From assembly GCA_016302405.1 (NCBI GenBank), contig JAEDNR010000032.1:1-19844 (forward strand): a stretch of DNA of 19,844 nt, in the 5' to 3' direction. The stretch comes from Oscillospiraceae bacterium (lineage in GTDB: Bacteria; Bacillota; Clostridia; Oscillospirales; Oscillospiraceae). Every line of letters starts with the position of its first letter. Position 1 is the first letter of the stretch. The position numbers and the translations under genes are program-made. A model generated the notes under the pieces. It ran no database searches. It worked only from the letters and a program-made list of their open reading frames with translations, and was not told the DNA's origin. This document shows positions 7,225-13,625 of the stretch, one piece after another.

Positions 7225-7915
7225 ACGGTTGGGCGGCGCCTGTTTTCTTCCTGGGGAAATGGGTATACACCTTTCCCGGCTGGAGGCGGTAGCCCCGCAT
7301 GGCAGCAAGCTGGGACACCGTGGCAAAACGGAAGCCCTGGGATTGCAGCTTGTCCACAATTTCAAGGGCCGCGTCCACGGAGGAATCGGTCATGTCATGC
7401 AGGAGAATAATATCCCCGTCGGAAACAGACTTAAGCACATTTTTCTCAATGGAAGCGGTGTCGCTGGTGGCCCAGTCCCGGGGATCCACGGACCAGGACA
7501 GGATAGCAAGCTGCTTGGCCTCGGCCACCTGGCGCACCGCCTCGCTGCAGCAGCCTCCCGGCGGCCGGAGGAAGAAGACCTTTGTCCCCTGGGGGAGCAG
7601 ATCCAGGGTGTTTCCGATCTCCGCGCCAATGTCCCGGCGGCTCATATCGTTCATTTTTTTGTGGCTGAAGCCGTGACAGCCGACCTCGTGGCCGTCCCGG
7701 AGAATGCGGGTTGTCTCGTCGGGATACTGCTGGATCCGGTAGCCGCACAGAAGGAATGTAGCTTTCACATTCCGCTCCTCCAGTCCGTCCAGCAGCCGCC
7801 GGGTGTAGCGCCCGGAGGGGCCATCGTCGAAGGTCAGAGCAACATATTTAGCCGGTTCCGGCATTGGCGCTGCCAGCAGCTGCAGACACAGGACCGCGAG
7901 GATCAGACGGCGCAT
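7223..7915 (-). CDS. Polysaccharide deacetylase (NodB homology domain)
   Basis: 230 residues. The start at ATG 7915 is chosen for AGGAAG 8 bases upstream; the GTG at 7924 overlaps that site. An N-terminal hydrophobic segment (4-16) is a signal peptide or anchor, so the enzyme acts outside the membrane. All five NodB motifs are visible: TFDDGP (28-33), H81-x3-H85 in 'HGFSH', 'LRPPGG' (116-121), 'SWSVDPRDW' (140-148) and 'LLHD' (171-174). The metal triad Asp31/His81/His85 and catalytic residues are intact. Family members remove N-acetyl groups from peptidoglycan or exopolysaccharide; the substrate cannot be read from sequence. It stands alone, convergent to rqcH and divergent from prfA. Confidence 0.9.
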   Translation of the reverse strand: MRRLILAVLCLQLLAAPMPEPAKYVALTFDDGPSGRYTRRLLDGLEERNVKATFLLCGYRIQQYPDETTRILRDGHEVGCHGFSHKKMNDMSRRDIGAEIGNTLDLLPQGTKVFFLRPPGGCCSEAVRQVAEAKQLAILSWSVDPRDWATSDTASIEKNVLKSVSDGDIILLHDMTDSSVDAALEIVDKLQSQGFRFATVSQLAAMRGYRLQPGKVYTHFPRKKTGAAQP

Positions 7916-7940
7916 GGATACCACTTCCTTAAATAATTAT

Positions 7941-7969
7941 TTGACGCAGAGCCCAAAATAGGGTATGAT
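7941..7969 (+). promoter_or_regulatory. Promoter reading toward prfA
   Basis: TTGACG (7941-7946), 17-bp spacer, TATGAT (7964-7969). The predicted start is near 7976, giving prfA a leader of about 390 bases made largely of repeat sequence. Confidence 0.75.
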
Positions 7970-7975
7970 TGCAGA

Positions 7976-8300
7976 GTGTAGAATTGAGAACTGACAATGG
8001 ACAGATACAGGCTATCGGCGGTAGTAAGCAGATCGTGAAATTGGAATTTGGCGGAGGACTTTGTATCGATTCTCTTCGTAGGGGACGGGTTTCCCGTCCC
8101 ACTGAATTTGTAGATGCGTATGGGGCGGGACGGGAAACCCGTCCCCTACAATGCCGTTTTCGTTGGCCCGTCGAATCCCAAATTTGTCAGTGTGTTTACC
8201 AAAGTCGATAATCGAATTGACAATTATGGATCCGCTCAGCGGCGGCTTGATGTTTCTAATTTCCCCGAAATGGGGCCCGGCTATGCTGGTAATTTGTCGA
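7976..8300. repeat. Repeat block in the prfA leader
   Basis: Opens with AAATTGGAATTT at 8038-8049. Bases 8078-8100 and 8127-8149 are perfect 23-base inverted copies, each itself a hairpin (GGGACGGG-TTT-CCCGTCCC). Bases 8038-8100 match the reverse complement of 11539-11601. The rest (8150-8300) includes CGAATTGACAATT at 8213 and a degenerate closing end near 8170, but no intact AAATTCCAATTT. No convincing gene is present in 7970-8366. Confidence 0.85.
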
Positions 8301-8366
8301 AACATAGGGAAACCCTGAATACGCTTGCCGACTGCATCAGAGCAGGAAACCAAAAGGAGCAAACCC

Positions 8367-9428
8367 ATGCTGGATAAACTGGAAAAAATAGGAAACCGAT
8401 ACGAAGAGCTCTGCGCCAAATCCGAGCAGCCGGATTTCTACGCGGACCCCAAAAAGGCCGCTGCCCTGCTGCGGGAGAAAAACGACCTGGAAACCATCGT
8501 GACCGCCTACCGGGCCTACCGACGGGCGGAGGCGGAAATGGCGGATGCCCAGGAGCTGATGGCGGAGCCGGAAATGAAGGAGCTGTGCCAGGAATCCTAC
8601 GCCGCCGCAAAGGCGGAAAAGGAGCGTCTGGCCCGGGAAATCGAGCTCCTGCTGCTTCCCAAGGACCCCAACGACGACAAGAGCGTCATTGTGGAGATCC
8701 GTGGCGGCGTGGGCGGGGAGGAAAGCGCCCTGTTTGCCCACAGCCTGTTCCGGATGTATTCCATGTACGCCGCCAGAAAGGGCTGGACCGTGGAGCTGAT
8801 GAACTACAACGACACGGAGCTGGGGGGCGTGAAGGAGGCGGACTTCGTCATTAACGGCAGAGGGGCCTATTCCCGGATGAAGTATGAGTCCGGCGTCCAC
8901 CGGGTCCAGCGGGTGCCGGAGACGGAGTCCGGCGGCCGGGTCCATACCTCCACTGCCACCGTGGCGGTGCTGCCGGAGATGGAGGAAGTGGATGTGGAGC
9001 TGAACCCGGCGGACATCGAGATGCAGGTCTACCGGGCTTCCGGCGCCGGCGGCCAGCACGTCAATAAAACCAGCTCCGCGGTCCGGCTGATCCACAAGCC
9101 CACGGGGATCGTGGTTGCCTGCCAGGAGGAGCGGAGCCAGGTCCAGAACCGGGAAAAGTGCATGCGGATGCTGGCCTCCAAGCTCTATGAGATCGAGCAG
9201 GAGAAGCTTTCCTCCCAGGTGACGGGCATGCGCCGGAGCCAGGTGGGCACCGGTATGCGCAATGAGCGGATAAGGACCTACAATTTCCCCCAGGGCCGGG
9301 TCACCGACCACCGGGTGGGCCTGACGCTGTACCGCATCGACGATGTGATGAATGGGGATTTAGACGAGATCATTAACGCCCTTGCCACCGCCGACCAGGC
9401 GGAAAAGCTGAAAAACGCCCGGGGCTAA
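8367..9428 (+). CDS. prfA: Peptide chain release factor 1
   Basis: 353 residues, full length. RF1 recognises UAA and UAG stop codons and triggers peptidyl-tRNA hydrolysis. The codon-reading tripeptide is Pro-Glu-Thr at 184-186 within 'HRVQRVPETESGGRVHTS', the PxT pattern of RF1 rather than the SPF of RF2. The catalytic GGQ is at 228-230 in 'ASGAGGQHVNKTSSAVR'; its Gln is the usual PrmC methylation site, but no prmC lies in this window. The start at 8367 has AAGGAG 8 bases upstream. The gene is alone on its strand, read from the promoter at 7941-7969 and ended by the terminator at 9473-9512. Confidence 0.97.
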   Translation: MLDKLEKIGNRYEELCAKSEQPDFYADPKKAAALLREKNDLETIVTAYRAYRRAEAEMADAQELMAEPEMKELCQESYAAAKAEKERLAREIELLLLPKDPNDDKSVIVEIRGGVGGEESALFAHSLFRMYSMYAARKGWTVELMNYNDTELGGVKEADFVINGRGAYSRMKYESGVHRVQRVPETESGGRVHTSTATVAVLPEMEEVDVELNPADIEMQVYRASGAGGQHVNKTSSAVRLIHKPTGIVVACQEERSQVQNREKCMRMLASKLYEIEQEKLSSQVTGMRRSQVGTGMRNERIRTYNFPQGRVTDHRVGLTLYRIDDVMNGDLDEIINALATADQAEKLKNARG

Positions 9429-9472
9429 AAAGGTTGGATCAGCGGCGACTCGCCGGTAAATTTCAATTCCAT

Positions 9473-9512
9473 AAAAAAGTGTCCGGAAGCGCGTTCTTCC
9501 GGACACTTTTTT
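9473..9512. terminator. Bidirectional terminator between prfA and the GH28 gene
   Basis: 17-bp perfect stem (9473-9489 with 9496-9512), 6-base loop CGCGTT, with GTGTCCGGAAG as the GC core and A6/T6 ends, so it works for both converging genes. Confidence 0.93.
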
Positions 9513-9532
9513 ATGAAATTGCAGTTGTCACG

Positions 9533-10852
9533 TTACCGTTCCCGGAAATTTTCCAGGGTCAGATCCTCGCACCGCTCCGTGTACAGAGCTTCTCCTAAGT
9601 CCGAAAGGTCCTCCCCCCGGAACCGCACCCGGCAGTTTCGCAGAGTCACTCCTTGTACATCCCGGAGGAAAAAGCCGGGAGAGCGGTGCTTTTCGATTCC
9701 TTTCCCCAGCCCCGGGCGCAGGTCATAGAGGCCCCGCTCCCACTTGGTCTTGGCGCAGAGGCTCACCTCCACCCCGTCAAAGAGCACATCCTCAATTTCG
9801 TTTCCCTGAGAGCCAGACAGGAACACCCCGTTTTCACTGTCGCAGGTGATATTCCGGAACCGGATGCCGGACACATGCCCCGCCGGCGTCTCCTCGTCCC
9901 GGTCGTGGACCGTAATGGTGATGGGCTCGGCGCAGCCCCACCAGCAGTCGGCAAACCGCCGGGTCTCGATGATGATATTGGAAAAAGACACGTTTTTCAC
10001 GTTCCCGCCGTCCCGCACCTGGATGGAGATGCCCCGGTTGGAGCCGGAGATCACGCAGTTGTCAACGATCACATTTGCAAAGTCCCCGGTGCCCTCGGTG
10101 CCGATCTTCAGGGCGGCGGAGGTGGAAATGAGGGTGCAGCCGGAGATAACGACATTCTTTGTAGGCCCGTACTCCATGTTCCCGGCGGAGGACTTGAGGC
10201 AGATGCAGTCGTCGGCGCAGGTGATATGGCAGCCCAGAATCCGGACATTTGTGGAGTGGTCCGGGTCAATGCCGTCGGAGTTTGCGACCATCAGGCTGTT
10301 GAGGATCCGAATGCCGGAGATCAGCACATCGTCGCAGCCCGCAGGGTGGAGGGTCCAGAAAGGCGCGCCCCGCATGGTCACCTCGGTAAAGGAAATGTGA
10401 TTGCAGTGCTCCACATAGACTAAGGTAGGCCGGGGGTAGAAGTCCCCGGTGGCATAGTAGGGGCTGACCTGCCTGACAAAGGCCCAGGCGTTGCCGTCTA
10501 TGGCCCCGGCACCGGAAATGGCGATGTTGTCGGCATCCTTGGCGTAGAGAAACGCGTAGGAGGGCTTCCGGGTCACGGGGGTGCCGATGCGGCGGACACC
10601 GGCGTCCTCCTGGCTGTTGGGGCGGAAATAGTCGTTTATATCCGCGCTTGCCAGCAGGACGCTCCCCCGGGCAAGGTGGAGCTCTACCAGGGGTTTCAGG
10701 CGGAGGGAACCGGAATAGTAGGTTTTCCCGCTTTCCAGCACCACCCTGCCGCCGCCGGAGGCGGCACACAGGTCAATGGCCCGCTGGATGGCGGCGGTGT
10801 CTTTTGTCACGCCGTCTCCCACCGCGCCGAAGAGGCTCACCGGATAGTCCAT
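9533..10852 (-). CDS. Glycoside hydrolase family 28 (polygalacturonase-like)
   Basis: 439 residues. The N-terminus 'SLFGAVGDGVTKDTAAIQRAID' is the usual opening of pectate-type right-handed beta-helix proteins. 'NSDGIDP' (191-197) and 'CADDCICLKS' (212-221) carry the acidic catalytic residues of GH28 (Asp193, Asp214, Asp215). The usual Gly-His-Gly is replaced by 'TSAALKIGTEG' (244-254), and the later 'RIK' reads 'GISIQV' (274-279), so it belongs to a divergent subgroup. No signal peptide is seen, which suggests cytoplasmic cleavage of imported pectic oligosaccharides (inference). AAAGGAC lies 7-8 bases before the ATG at 10852. No transporter or sugar-pathway gene is adjacent. Confidence 0.87.
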   Translation of the reverse strand: MDYPVSLFGAVGDGVTKDTAAIQRAIDLCAASGGGRVVLESGKTYYSGSLRLKPLVELHLARGSVLLASADINDYFRPNSQEDAGVRRIGTPVTRKPSYAFLYAKDADNIAISGAGAIDGNAWAFVRQVSPYYATGDFYPRPTLVYVEHCNHISFTEVTMRGAPFWTLHPAGCDDVLISGIRILNSLMVANSDGIDPDHSTNVRILGCHITCADDCICLKSSAGNMEYGPTKNVVISGCTLISTSAALKIGTEGTGDFANVIVDNCVISGSNRGISIQVRDGGNVKNVSFSNIIIETRRFADCWWGCAEPITITVHDRDEETPAGHVSGIRFRNITCDSENGVFLSGSQGNEIEDVLFDGVEVSLCAKTKWERGLYDLRPGLGKGIEKHRSPGFFLRDVQGVTLRNCRVRFRGEDLSDLGEALYTERCEDLTLENFRER

Positions 10853-10944
10853 GTTTTATCGTCCTTTCGAAGCCCCTTTCCGCACCGCAGCGGCGGGGCA
10901 AACTTTTTGCGTTTTCTGCTTCTCGTTTCATGCGGCAGCGCGGT

Positions 10945-11037
10945 AAATTGGAATTTAATTGACAATTGACAATGAACAATTGACAATTAAGGAATCCCTG
11001 CGGGATGATTTAAAATAAAAAGAATTTGAACGAAAAC
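10945..11037. repeat. Repeat module, inverted copy of 7099-7191
   Basis: Starts with AAATTGGAATTT (10945-10956), then ATTGACA units and GGAATCCCTGCGGGATGATT. By eye it differs from the reverse complement of 7099-7191 at a single base (CTGCGGG against CTTCGGG). It sits about 90 bases upstream of the GH28 start codon. Confidence 0.88.
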
Positions 11038-11049
11038 AATTCGGAATTA

Positions 11050-11179
11050 TGCTTATCGGTTTTAGTCAGCAAGTATACAAATTGGAATTTGTCGGGCAGT
11101 TAAGGTGCGCGGGCGGTTAGACGCCTTGCCCCCCGCGTTTACGAGGGGGGTGGCACCAGTGCGCACACTGGTGCCGGGG
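11050..11179. repeat. Double-hairpin repeat module
   Basis: TGCTTATCGGTTTTAGTCAGC, then AAATTGGAATTT (11079-11090), GTCGGGCAGTTAAGG, GCGGTTAGACGCCTTG, hairpin 1 (C6-G-CGT-TT-ACG-A-G6, 11129-11150) and hairpin 2 (GGCACCAGTG-CGCA-CACTGGTGCC, 11152-11175). The same order is seen at 19723-19840 with altered but still paired stems. Confidence 0.85.
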
Positions 11180-11243
11180 GGAGTACGAATTTTCTGTGCG
11201 GCATCGAAATCCCGGTCATTGCGATTGGTGCACCGTCAGAACA

Positions 11244-11445
11244 TGTCATTCCGAACCAGTGCGCACACTGGTGTGGGAATCTCCATCGAATTCCAGGCAG
11301 CCTATCGTCATACAGACCGTTCTTTTGCGACGTTTTCTGGAATTTATCCACGAGAAGTGGTACGTCTATCCGGGGGATTGCCACGCCAGGAAAGCGAACT
11401 GGCTCGCAATGACCGGGAATTCGATAGCCTGTCAAATTCCAATTT
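11244..11445. repeat. ~200-bp repeat module (copy 1)
   Basis: Matches the reverse complement of 18549-18751 over its whole length. It contains TGTCATTCCGAACCAG, a CCAGTG-CGCA-CACTGG hairpin (11260-11275), TCCATCGAATTCCAGGC, GGGGGATTGCCACGCCAG and GCTCGCAATGACCGG, and closes with AAATTCCAATTT (11434-11445). The 'attgccacg...tcgcaatgac' part resembles a dispersed repeat known in many bacterial genomes. Confidence 0.88.
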
Positions 11446-11453
11446 GTAAGGGC

Positions 11454-11601
11454 GTAGGGGAGGCGTTTCGCCTCCCGCAGTAAGCGGAAAAATCTCCCAA
11501 AAGGGTTGGGCGAAACGGTAAATAGGCTGTTGTGCAAAGGGACGGGAAACCCGTCCCCTACGAAGAGAATCGATACCGAGTTCTCCGACAAATTCCAATT
11601 T
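11454..11601. repeat. Hairpin module and inverted copy of the prfA-leader repeat
   Basis: A 19-base hairpin GGGAGGCG-TTT-CGCCTCCC lies at 11458-11476. Bases 11539-11601 are the reverse complement of 8038-8100, ending with AAATTCCAATTT (11590-11601). Together with the preceding modules, the 865 bases between the GH28 start and the rnf terminator are almost wholly repeat-derived and hold no convincing gene. Confidence 0.85.
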
Positions 11602-11660
11602 ATCTGTTTGCCGCACCGAGCCAATATGTATCTTGTGTTTTCCAGTATACCACATCCTGA

Positions 11661-11698
11661 CGGAAAAAGAAAGCCCGGAGCACGATTGTGATCCGGGC
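11661..11698 (-). terminator. Terminator of the rnf gene block
   Basis: Read on the minus strand: GCCCGGA (11698-11692), a loop that can add GTG/CAC pairing, TCCGGGC (11679-11673), then TTTCTTTTTCC. It lies 20 bases after the stop of the last gene, so the block ends here without rnfE, rnfA or rnfB. Confidence 0.82.
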
Positions 11699-11717
11699 AG
11701 AGGGCACTACGTTTGCG

Positions 11718-12152
11718 TTACAGGAGGATTCCCATGAAGCACTGTACCGCCAGGTACAGCCCCAGGGCGCTGAGGACGGGTGCGGCCTTGGCTTTGCTTC
11801 CGGAGGCAATCCTGCCTACCATGGAGGTGTACAGCCAGGTGACCGTGGTGCAGACGACGGAGCCGACCAGCGCCAGCTTCCACCAGTTACCTGCCCCGAA
11901 GCCCGCCGCCAGGGGCAGCAGACCAAAGGTTGCGGCGGAAAACAGGAAAATGCAGGGGTAGCAGCGCTTCGCACCGGGGGCCAGGTAGAATTCCGCCGTC
12001 AGGGCGATCAGGCACAGCCCGGTCATGGCCGGAATATTCAGCACGGGCAGCACGGCCCCGGGCAGGAAGGTACGGACCAGCACGCAAATGAGCAGCGCCA
12101 AGCCCAGAATCCCTGCCAGCAGGGTGTTCAGAAGAAAGGAATTGTTTTTCAT
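11718..12152 (-). CDS. Uncharacterised five-helix membrane protein coupled to rnfG
   Basis: 144 residues, family not recognised. About five hydrophobic helices (8-28, 36-57, 64-84, 90-112, 124-144) leave almost no soluble part. Six cysteines occur (23, 47, 64, 67, 101, 138), most in or near helices, including a CxxC in 'RCYPCIF'. It starts 4 bases after the rnfG stop with GGGGAGG 8 bases upstream, so it is made with RnfCDG and probably sits in the same membrane complex. RnfA and RnfE are also small membrane proteins with membrane cysteines but are about 190-200 residues and have different signature segments; I do not see homology. A structural or electron-carrying role is inference. Confidence 0.75.
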   Translation of the reverse strand: MKNNSFLLNTLLAGILGLALLICVLVRTFLPGAVLPVLNIPAMTGLCLIALTAEFYLAPGAKRCYPCIFLFSAATFGLLPLAAGFGAGNWWKLALVGSVVCTTVTWLYTSMVGRIASGSKAKAAPVLSALGLYLAVQCFMGILL

Positions 12153-12156
12153 GGTA

Positions 12157-12693
12157 TCAGCCTCCCCATGCGGTGGCGCCGGAGGAAGTGTCCGCGCCGG
12201 TAACGAAGCTCACCGCGGAATTGACCCCACGGGTCACCGCCTTGGAGGTAACGGTGGCCCCCGTCAGAGCGTCAATATCTTCTCCTACAGCGGCGGTGCC
12301 GTCGGTATTCAGAAACTGTTTGAGAAAATCTGTGTCCGAAAGAGCCCGGGCGCCCAGGCCGTAGGTCTCCTGCAGGTTACGGACCACAAGGCCCTGGACC
12401 TTCCCGTCGTTGCTGACACCCACCAGCATGGAGATGTCTCCCGCGTAGCCGGCGGTTACCACATGGACCACATAGCCATTTTCGGATTTGTAGGCGGTGC
12501 GGATGTTGGCGTCGTCTCCTTCGTAGGCTTCCTCGGTAAAGGTCCCGCTTCCGGGAAGAATGGTATGCAGCATGCTTTCCAGCTCCTTGCGGGCGTTTTC
12601 TTCCCGCACTGTGGAAAGACCGGCGGAGGCGGCAAAGAGAACAACAGCCGCCAGAAGAATGGTCAGAACCGGCATTAAAAAGTTCTTTTTCAT
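12157..12693 (-). CDS. rnfG: RnfG-type FMN-binding subunit
   Basis: 178 residues. One N-terminal membrane anchor (7-26) precedes an extracytosolic FMN-binding domain. The flavinylation motif is 'DALTGATVTSKAV' (141-153), with Thr147 the expected covalent FMN site placed by ApbE; an apbE gene lies 2.5 kb upstream on the same strand. 'GYAGDISMLVGV' (82-93) and 'ETYGLGAR' (109-116) are typical of RnfG/NqrC. The C-terminus ends with a second SGAT (171-174) that lacks the usual context. The start overlaps the rnfD stop by ATGA, with AAAGGAGG 6 bases upstream. Confidence 0.92.
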   Translation of the reverse strand: MKKNFLMPVLTILLAAVVLFAASAGLSTVREENARKELESMLHTILPGSGTFTEEAYEGDDANIRTAYKSENGYVVHVVTAGYAGDISMLVGVSNDGKVQGLVVRNLQETYGLGARALSDTDFLKQFLNTDGTAAVGEDIDALTGATVTSKAVTRGVNSAVSFVTGADTSSGATAWGG

Positions 12694-13625
12694 GCCCGGC
12701 CTCCTTTCTTGCAGCCAAAGCGCCGGGGCGCGGTGCCACGGTCAATGGCCCAGGTCAGAAGATTCATAAGCAGAATCGCGTAGGTCACGCCCTCGGGGAA
12801 CAGTCCGTAGTAGCGGAAGAATACCGTGAGCACGCCGCAGCCAACGCCGTAGAGGAGCTGGCCCAGAGGGGTTACGGGAGAGGTGGCGTAGTCCGTTGCC
12901 ATGAAGATAGCGCCCAGCATCACGCCGCCGCCCAGCAGGCTGTAGAGCATCCAGGCAAAGGCGTTGCCGGTTCTGTGGAAGATCAGGGTCAGGAGGGCAA
13001 CGCTTCCCAGATAAGCAAGGGGAATCCGGGGGGAGATGACCTTCCTCACCACCAGATACACGCCCCCCAGCAGCAGGGCCAGGGCGGAGATTTCGCCAAT
13101 GGAGCCGGGGATGTTTCCCAGCAGCATGTCCGAAAGGCTCCATTCCGGCAGGGCGGGCATGACCATGTGGTGCAGGGGTGTGGCGGCGGAAACGCCGTCC
13201 ACGGTGTAGCGGGTCAGGGCCGTCGGGAACAGGAGCATCACGAATGCCCGGGCCGCCAGAGCGGGGTTAAAAATGTTCTGTCCCAGTCCGCCGCACAGGC
13301 ATTTGACTACGACGATTGCAAAGACGCTGCCCAACACCACTACAAAATAGGGGGTGGAGGCGGGCAAGGTCAGGGCAAAGAGCAGCCCCGTGACCAGGGC
13401 GGAGCAGTCGGGGAGGGTATTGCGCCCGTGGGTAAGGCGGGCATAGAGCCATTCCGCTGCCAGGGCGGAGGCCATGGAGACCGCCGTCACCCCCAGAGCC
13501 CGCACTCCCAGCACCCAGGTACCCACGGCCAGCGCGGGAATCAGGGCAATCACCACATCCAGCATCAGGCGGCTGGTTTTGAAGTTCCCCCGGATGTGGG
13601 GAGAAGAAGCTACCGTCAGATTCAT
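12690..13625 (-). CDS. rnfD: RnfD-type membrane flavoprotein subunit
   Basis: 311 residues with 8-9 hydrophobic helices, matching the RnfD/NqrB family. 'SSPHIRGNFKTSRLMLDVVIALIPA' opens the protein as in RnfD. 'CGGLGQNIFNPALAARAF' (111-128) is a family signature. 'VDGVSAATPL' (142-151) holds the covalent-FMN threonine position (Thr149). RnfD passes electrons through the membrane between RnfC and RnfG in the ion-pumping complex. ATGA overlap with rnfC; AAGGAGG lies about 10 bases upstream. Confidence 0.93.
   Translation of the reverse strand: MNLTVASSPHIRGNFKTSRLMLDVVIALIPALAVGTWVLGVRALGVTAVSMASALAAEWLYARLTHGRNTLPDCSALVTGLLFALTLPASTPYFVVVLGSVFAIVVVKCLCGGLGQNIFNPALAARAFVMLLFPTALTRYTVDGVSAATPLHHMVMPALPEWSLSDMLLGNIPGSIGEISALALLLGGVYLVVRKVISPRIPLAYLGSVALLTLIFHRTGNAFAWMLYSLLGGGVMLGAIFMATDYATSPVTPLGQLLYGVGCGVLTVFFRYYGLFPEGVTYAILLMNLLTWAIDRGTAPRRFGCKKGGRA

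Noticed and set aside
7157..7936. Plus-strand open frame of 259 residues opposite the deacetylase
   Set aside because: The minus strand holds all five NodB motifs; this is its shadow and starts inside a repeat.
11196..11483. Open frame encoding a 95-residue protein (HSEP...VRTLVWESPSNSRQ)
   Set aside because: It lies entirely in the 200-bp repeat; the copy at 18506-18790 gives the same frame. It has no good ribosome site and the pattern fits a repeat shadow.
10945..11601. CRISPR array
   Set aside because: Repeats are inverted and of unequal length, with no regular spacers and no cas genes in the window.
11718..12152. Calling the small membrane gene rnfE or rnfA
   Set aside because: It is too short (144 against about 190-200 residues) and I see none of their signature segments.
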